Assembly: GCA_963662575.1 (NCBI GenBank)
Contig: OY759723.1
Span: forward strand, 1,798,001-1,862,000
DNA: 64,000 bases
DNA from: Bin5 sp963662575
Lineage (GTDB): Bacteria; Chloroflexota; Anaerolineae; Caldilineales; Caldilineaceae
Reading direction: 5' to 3'
Shown here: positions 59,322 through 64,000 of the stretch, in pieces
Position numbering within the stretch: position 1 is the stretch's first letter
Layout of the letters: each line of letters opens with the position of its first letter
Position numbers and translations under genes: made by a program
Notes under the pieces: generated by a model
Told to the model about the DNA's origin: nothing
What the model saw: only the letters and a program-made list of their open reading frames with translations
Database searches by the model: none

Positions 59322-61784
59322 ATGGCTGAGAAAGCCCTGACGCGGTTGCGCAATCTATTGAATCTGGAAATCCAGACCCGCTGGCGCGAGAGAGCTTTCG
59401 CTGGCGGCGTGGCGGCCTTCTGCGAACGCTGGGCGGCCGACGCCAGGGCCGATTCCGTCCAGCCGGGCCTGCTTCAGGAAATCGTCGAGCGGCTGACCCG
59501 CTATGCCGATGCCGAGAGCGACGAACGGGAGCGGATGCTGAACGCACTGCTCGGCCTGTTGGACGAACCGCCGCCGCCGGATCCGGCCCTGGAGAACGTA
59601 GACCGGTTCGGCCCTGCCGCGGCCCGCCAACCCAAAACAACAGTGGCCGAAGGCCAGGGCGACGCCGGCTCGGTCTATCAGGCTTCGCCACAAAGCGGTG
59701 ACGCCCCCGAGCCGCCCGATGTTCTAGGTCGACCAATAACCGATCTGAAAGGGATTGGGGTAAAGAGGGCAGAACAGTATACACGTCTGGGGATCGAAAC
59801 CGTTGGCGATCTCATCTGGCATCTGCCCCATCGCCACGATGACTACAGTCGCGTCCGCCCTATTGCCGATGTCGAGGTGGGAGAGAGCCTTTCGATCGTC
59901 GCCAATCTGCGGGGTTTCGATGAGCGCAAATTTGCCTACAAAAAGGAAATCCTGCAGGCGCTGTTCAGTGACGGCAGCGGCACGGTCCGTACCACCTGGT
60001 GGAACCAATCGTGGATGAAAAAGCGCCTGACGATCGGAAAGACCTATCGTCTCAGCGGCGTTGTCGGCCTGTATATGGGACATAAAACGTTGGAAAACCC
60101 GATCTTCGAAGAGATCGGTCCCAGCGTAGTCAAAGACGGCCCGATCCTACCTGTCTATGGCTTGACGTCGGGTCTGCGCAGCAGCGATGTCAGCAGGCAA
60201 GTGCAGGAAGCCCTCAAACTGGGCTTGCCATCCCTTCATGATCCCCTGCCGGAGACGCTCCGCCGCCATTACGATCTGATTCCTCTGACCGACGCGCTAC
60301 GGCAAATTCACTCTCCGGAAACGTCGGAACGGCTTGACAACGCCCGCAAACGCATTATCTTCGATGATTTCTTCTATCTTCAGTTGGGCGTGCAGCGCCG
60401 TCGGCAGGAGATTCAGCACTTCAACGCGGCGGCGATGACCGTTGACGACAATCTATTGGCAAACTATCTGACGGCCCTGCCCTTTGCCCTCACCGGCGCG
60501 CAGCAGCGGACACTGGATGAGGTACGGCAGGACATGGGGCGGCAGGTGCCAATGAGCCGCCTCATACAAGGTGATGTCGGCAGCGGCAAAACCGTCGTCG
60601 CCGCCGGAGCCATGCTGATCGCCGCCGCCAACGGCTATCAGTCCGCGTTGCTGGCGCCGACGCAGATTCTGGCAGAGCAGCATTTCCGCGGCCTGCGCAA
60701 CCTGCTGGAAGGTGTTGAACTCGCCGGCGGCAACAGACCCGCTGTCACTCTCCTGACCGGACGCATAACCGGGCAGAAGCGGGAAGCGGCCCTGGCCGGC
60801 ATTGCAGACGGAAGCGTTCAAATTGTAGTCGGCACCACCGCGCTCATCCAGGAAAACGTGGCTTTCGCCAACCTCGGCTTTGTCGTGGTCGACGAACAGC
60901 ACCGCTTTGGCGTCGGCCAGCGGGCAGCCGCACGCGACAAGGGCAAAGACACAGCCGTGCCCCATCTACTTGTGATGAGCGCCACCCCAATTCCGCGCAG
61001 TTTGGCGCTCACAGTATATGGCGATCTCGATGTCAGCGTCATCGACGAGATGCCGCCGGGGCGGACGCCAATCAAGACGAAGCGGTTTCCGCCCACCGAT
61101 CGGGAGCGCCTCTACGGTTTCGTGCGCAGACAGGTGCACCAGGGCCGCCAAGCCTACATCATCTATCCTCTGGTCGAAGAAAGTGAAGTGCTGGATGTTG
61201 GCGCGGCAGTGGACGCGCACGCCCGTCTAAGCGAAGAAATCTTCCCCGATCTGCGCGTCGGGCTTCTCCACGGCCGTCTCAAGGGCGCCGAGAAAGATGA
61301 GGTGATGCGCTCCTTTGCCGGCGGCGATCTCGACATTCTGGTCAGCACCAGTGTTGTCGAGGTGGGGGTGGACGTTCCCAACGCCACCTTGATGCTGATT
61401 GAGGATGCAGAGCGCTTCGGTCTGGCCCAATTGCACCAATTCCGGGGTCGGGTGGGCCGCGGTGAGCACGAGAGCTATTGCGCGCTCTTCAGCCGGGTGA
61501 AAGGCGGCGCGCAACATGAACGACTCAACGCCCTGGCAGAGACGACAGACGGCTTCATACTGGCGGAAAAGGATCTCGAACTGCGCGGTCCTGGAGATTT
61601 TCTGGGTACGCGTCAGAGCGGCTTGCCCGATCTGAAGATGGCGAACCTAAGCGATACCGCTACCTTGCATCTGGCCCAGGAGGCGGCGCAGGACCTTCTG
61701 CGCCAAGACCCTGATCTCGACAACTATCCACTGGTGCAGGAGAAGGTGGAACAGTTCTGGCGCGGCCACGGTGATGTTTCGTGA
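59322..61784 (+). CDS. recG: ATP-dependent DNA helicase RecG
   Basis: Branch-migrating helicase that reverses stalled replication forks and processes Holliday junctions. 820 residues. An N-terminal extension of about 130 residues precedes the usual RecG start (ITDLKGIGVKRAEQYTRLGIETVGDLIWHLPHRHDDYS), the wedge/OB domain, Walker A GDVGSGKTVVAAGAML near 418, Walker B DEQHRFGVGQR near 525, and motifs IV-VI (STSVVEVGVDVPNATLMLIEDAERFGLAQLHQFRGRVGRG). The ATG at 59322 is two bases after the degV stop, so the genes are linked. Confidence 0.96.
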   Translation: MAEKALTRLRNLLNLEIQTRWRERAFAGGVAAFCERWAADARADSVQPGLLQEIVERLTRYADAESDERERMLNALLGLLDEPPPPDPALENVDRFGPAAARQPKTTVAEGQGDAGSVYQASPQSGDAPEPPDVLGRPITDLKGIGVKRAEQYTRLGIETVGDLIWHLPHRHDDYSRVRPIADVEVGESLSIVANLRGFDERKFAYKKEILQALFSDGSGTVRTTWWNQSWMKKRLTIGKTYRLSGVVGLYMGHKTLENPIFEEIGPSVVKDGPILPVYGLTSGLRSSDVSRQVQEALKLGLPSLHDPLPETLRRHYDLIPLTDALRQIHSPETSERLDNARKRIIFDDFFYLQLGVQRRRQEIQHFNAAAMTVDDNLLANYLTALPFALTGAQQRTLDEVRQDMGRQVPMSRLIQGDVGSGKTVVAAGAMLIAAANGYQSALLAPTQILAEQHFRGLRNLLEGVELAGGNRPAVTLLTGRITGQKREAALAGIADGSVQIVVGTTALIQENVAFANLGFVVVDEQHRFGVGQRAAARDKGKDTAVPHLLVMSATPIPRSLALTVYGDLDVSVIDEMPPGRTPIKTKRFPPTDRERLYGFVRRQVHQGRQAYIIYPLVEESEVLDVGAAVDAHARLSEEIFPDLRVGLLHGRLKGAEKDEVMRSFAGGDLDILVSTSVVEVGVDVPNATLMLIEDAERFGLAQLHQFRGRVGRGEHESYCALFSRVKGGAQHERLNALAETTDGFILAEKDLELRGPGDFLGTRQSGLPDLKMANLSDTATLHLAQEAAQDLLRQDPDLDNYPLVQEKVEQFWRGHGDVS

Positions 61785-61820
61785 CCGCCGGTTTGTCGCC
61801 TCGACACTCGCCTGCTGAAG

Positions 61821-63104
61821 CTAGACGCGCTCGCCGATCGGCAGGTAGGGCCGCTCGGCCTCACCCAGAAAGATCTGCCGGGGACGGGCGATTCGCTGCT
61901 CCGCGTCGTCCATAAGCTCCATCCACTGGGCCAGCCACCCAGGCGCCCTTCCCAACGCAAACAATACCGGGAATATCTCGACCGGGAACCCCATCGCCTG
62001 GTAGATGATGCCGCTGTAAAAATCCACATTCGGATATAGCCGGCGCGAGACGAAATAGTCGTCTGCCAGGGCAGCCTGCTCCAACGCAACGGCAATATCG
62101 ATCAACGGGTTGCTTCCGGTCACGTCGAAAACTTCGTAGGCGATCTTCTTGACGATCTGGGCACGGGGATCGTAGTTCTTATAGACCCGATGGCCAAACC
62201 CCATCAGACGCACTTCCCGGTTTTTCACTCTTTCCAGAAAGGCCGGGATCTTCTTCGTATCGCCGATTTCAGCAAGCATCCGCAGAACTGCCTCATTGGC
62301 GCCTCCATGCAGAGGGCCGTACAGGGCCGCGACCGCACCGGCAAGTGCGCAATACGGATCAGCATCGCTGGAAGCGATGTTGCGCAGAGCCGAGGTGGAA
62401 CAGTTCTGCTCATGATCGGCGTGTAGAATGAACAGCACATCCATCGCTCTCGCCAGAACGGGATCGACTCCGCCGTCACTAGTGAGACCCATCATATGGA
62501 GAAAGTTGTCGCTATAGCCCAGGGCGTCGTCGGGGTCTGTCTGCGGGCGGCCAAGCCGGTTCTGGTAAGCGTAGGCGACCGCTGTCGGCAGCTGGCCAAG
62601 AACACGTGCGACCTGCTGCAAGCGAATCTCGCTGTCATCTACCTGCTTGGCCTCCGGGTAGAGTGTTGACATCGCTGCGACCGCGCTGATGAGAATGCCC
62701 ATCGGGTGGGCGTCCGCGCGGAATGTCTTGAGCAAACCTTTCAGCTCTTTGTCGATAAGCGTGTGCGCCATAATGCTGGCGTTCCAGTCGGTCAACTTGC
62801 TTGCCGTCGGCAGTTCGCCGAAGAGTAACAGGTGCGCCACCTCCAGAAAAGTGCTCTTTTCCGCCAACTGCTCAATCGGATACCCCCGGTATCGAAGTAT
62901 TCCCCTGTCGCCGTCAACATACGTGATTCGACTCTTGCAGGCCGCCGTGTTCGTATAGCCAGGGTCGTAGGCCATTATGCCAAAATCATCGGCCTGCACC
63001 TTGAGTTGGCGCAGGCCAATGGCCGGGATGGTGTCATGTTCGATCGGCAGTTCAATCGTCTGGCCGGTGCGGTTATCGGTTATGGTTAGCGTCTGCTTAC
63101 TCAT
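61821..63104 (-). CDS. gltA: citrate synthase
   Basis: Condenses acetyl-CoA and oxaloacetate, first step of the TCA cycle. 427 residues from ATG 63104. The catalytic residues line up with the classical type: His near 265 in YGPLHGGANEAV, His near 305 in GFGHRVYKNYDPRA, Asp near 362 in VDFYSGIIYQAMG. The N-terminal beta domain (MSKQTLTITDNRTGQTIELP) is that of the longer, NADH-sensitive type II enzymes. An ATG at 63125 would add seven residues. Nested inverted repeats lie upstream at 63140-63172. Confidence 0.95.
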   Translation of the reverse strand: MSKQTLTITDNRTGQTIELPIEHDTIPAIGLRQLKVQADDFGIMAYDPGYTNTAACKSRITYVDGDRGILRYRGYPIEQLAEKSTFLEVAHLLLFGELPTASKLTDWNASIMAHTLIDKELKGLLKTFRADAHPMGILISAVAAMSTLYPEAKQVDDSEIRLQQVARVLGQLPTAVAYAYQNRLGRPQTDPDDALGYSDNFLHMMGLTSDGGVDPVLARAMDVLFILHADHEQNCSTSALRNIASSDADPYCALAGAVAALYGPLHGGANEAVLRMLAEIGDTKKIPAFLERVKNREVRLMGFGHRVYKNYDPRAQIVKKIAYEVFDVTGSNPLIDIAVALEQAALADDYFVSRRLYPNVDFYSGIIYQAMGFPVEIFPVLFALGRAPGWLAQWMELMDDAEQRIARPRQIFLGEAERPYLPIGERV

Positions 63105-63139
63105 TGCCGGAACATCCCTTTCCATTCGGTTGCGAAACC

Positions 63140-63172
63140 GTTACTGGTCGTTTCAGTAACTGTATACCAGTT
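63140..63172. promoter_or_regulatory. nested inverted repeats upstream of gltA
   Basis: GTTACTG (63140-63146), seven bases, CAGTAAC (63154-63160). Overlapping is AACTG-TATAC-CAGTT (63158-63172), which contains the minus-strand extended -10 TGGTATACA. An operator for gltA is inferred. Confidence 0.4.
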
Positions 63173-63236
63173 TGACAAATTTTGTAACACTCTTACCCTG
63201 CCCTGACTGCCGCCCAACTTTCACCCACCCGTGCTC

Positions 63237-64000
63237 CTAAGACAGGTCGACCGCATTCGGCAGCGGTCGGCCCTCGACACCTGCAAGCAGATTCTCGGTT
63301 GTCATCACCGCCATCTTCGTGCGCGTGGCGACGGTGGCGCTGCCAATATGGGGCAGAATCACACAGTTTTCCAGCGAGACCAGCGGATGGTCCGCCGGCA
63401 GAGGCTCCGGATCGGTGACGTCCAACCCGGCGGCCGCGATCTCTCCCTGCACCAGCGCCTCGTAGAGCGCTTCCTGATCGACAACCCCGCCGCGACTTGT
63501 GTTGATTAAGATTGCCGTCGGCTTCATCTTGCGAAAGGCCTCGACGCTGAACAGGGAGCGGGTCTGGTCGTTAAGAGGGCAGTGAACCGCCACAAAATCG
63601 CTCTCTTGCAACAGCGTGTCCATCGTCGCATATGTCGCGCCAACCTCCCGCGCCGCCTCCGGCTTTTCTCTGGGCCCGGTGTAGAGGATGCGGCAGTCAA
63701 AACCGCCGAGCATGCGCGCGAACGCGGCGCCAATCCGCCCCAGGCCGACCAGCCCGACCGTGCTGCCGTGGATGTCGCGGCCTGTCATCCACATCGGTCT
63801 CCAGCTGGGCCACGTACCGTCCTGCACAGCCTGCGTCCCTTCCGGCAGACGCCGCGCCGTCGCCAGCAGCAGGCCCAGCGCCAACTCCGCCGTCGTTGCC
63901 GTCAACACGCCCGGCGTATTTCCCAAGAGGATGCCCCGTCGGCCCAGCGCAGACGCGTCCACGTGATCGTAGCCGACCGACATCGTGGCCACAACCCGCA
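63237..64000 (-). CDS. D-2-hydroxyacid dehydrogenase, glyoxylate/hydroxypyruvate reductase-like (5' end missing)
   Basis: NAD(P)H-dependent reductase of glyoxylate or hydroxypyruvate. The visible 254 residues begin RVVATMSVGYDHVDASALGRRGI and contain the dinucleotide loop VGLVGLGRIGAAFARML, the catalytic Arg in INTSRGGVVDQEALYEAL, the Glu in DVTDPEPLPADHPL, and the His in ILPHIGSATVATR. Spacing and motifs closely resemble animal GRHPR. The start and first 65 or so residues lie beyond the right edge. It would make or use a C2 acid near the TCA entry enzyme GltA, but linkage is not proven. Confidence 0.88.
   Translation of the reverse strand, partial: RVVATMSVGYDHVDASALGRRGILLGNTPGVLTATTAELALGLLLATARRLPEGTQAVQDGTWPSWRPMWMTGRDIHGSTVGLVGLGRIGAAFARMLGGFDCRILYTGPREKPEAAREVGATYATMDTLLQESDFVAVHCPLNDQTRSLFSVEAFRKMKPTAILINTSRGGVVDQEALYEALVQGEIAAAGLDVTDPEPLPADHPLVSLENCVILPHIGSATVATRTKMAVMTTENLLAGVEGRPLPNAVDLS

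Overview
The window (about 60% G+C by eye, densely coded on both strands) looks like a chromosomal segment of a free-living bacterium, most likely a Chloroflexota member of the Anaerolineae/Caldilineae type. That placement is inference. It rests on the cell-surface proteins with long Thr/Pro linkers, the SH3 and beta-propeller lipoproteins, a eukaryote-type UTP-glucose-1-phosphate uridylyltransferase, a tandem FemAB-like protein, and dispersed heptanucleotide repeats. No phage, plasmid, CRISPR or rRNA is present. One IS701-type insertion sequence runs off the left edge.

Layout. 1-1.1 kb: transposase. 1.2-5 kb: a TIM-barrel sugar isomerase-like gene divergent from an M20 peptidase and a Gfo/Idh/MocA oxidoreductase. 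5-6.1 kb: two orphan membrane proteins. 6.4-7.7 kb: a self-standing Fic AMP-transferase-like gene behind a striking palindrome. 7.8-16.6 kb: the translation operon nusA-rnpM-infB-rbfA-nrnA-truB-ribF, without rimP, with hairpin-rich leaders before nusA and infB. 16.7-20.1 kb: a multidomain c-type haem lipoprotein and a GT1 glycosyltransferase. 20.1-27.5 kb (minus): sbcC, sbcD, a holin-like membrane protein, a GNAT protein, grpE and hrcA behind a CIRCE operator. 27.5-30.2 kb: polysaccharide priming transferase and GT2. 30.8-33.6 kb: ftcD and modB-modA. 34-39.5 kb: FemAB tandem protein, UDP-glucose pyrophosphorylase, gamma-glutamyltransferase. 39.8-44 kb: three membrane/surface proteins. 44-46.5 kb: DUF3179 lipoprotein, two very small proteins behind a near-consensus promoter, VOC protein. 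46.6-50.2 kb: tRNA-Asn and the dnaG-rpoD pair. 50.4-54 kb: SCP2 protein, bactofilin, YprB-like nuclease. 54-61.8 kb: recJ, a HAD phosphatase, rlmN, rpmB (minus), degV, recG. 61.8-64 kb: citrate synthase and a glyoxylate-reductase-like gene cut by the right edge.

How it works together. Most of the window is housekeeping: transcription/translation factors, DNA repair nucleases and helicase, heat-shock control, primase and the principal sigma factor, envelope polysaccharide synthesis. Several sigma-70-type promoters are close to TTGACA/TATAAT with 16-18 bp spacing, so the RpoD encoded here probably drives most of them. No complete novel defence or biosynthetic system is evident. The most interesting unexplained signals are regulatory: a multi-stem leader before infB, three consecutive hairpins before nusA, the Fic operator, a repeated 12-mer in the 2.1 kb divergent promoter, and degenerate 7-bp repeats in many intergenic gaps.
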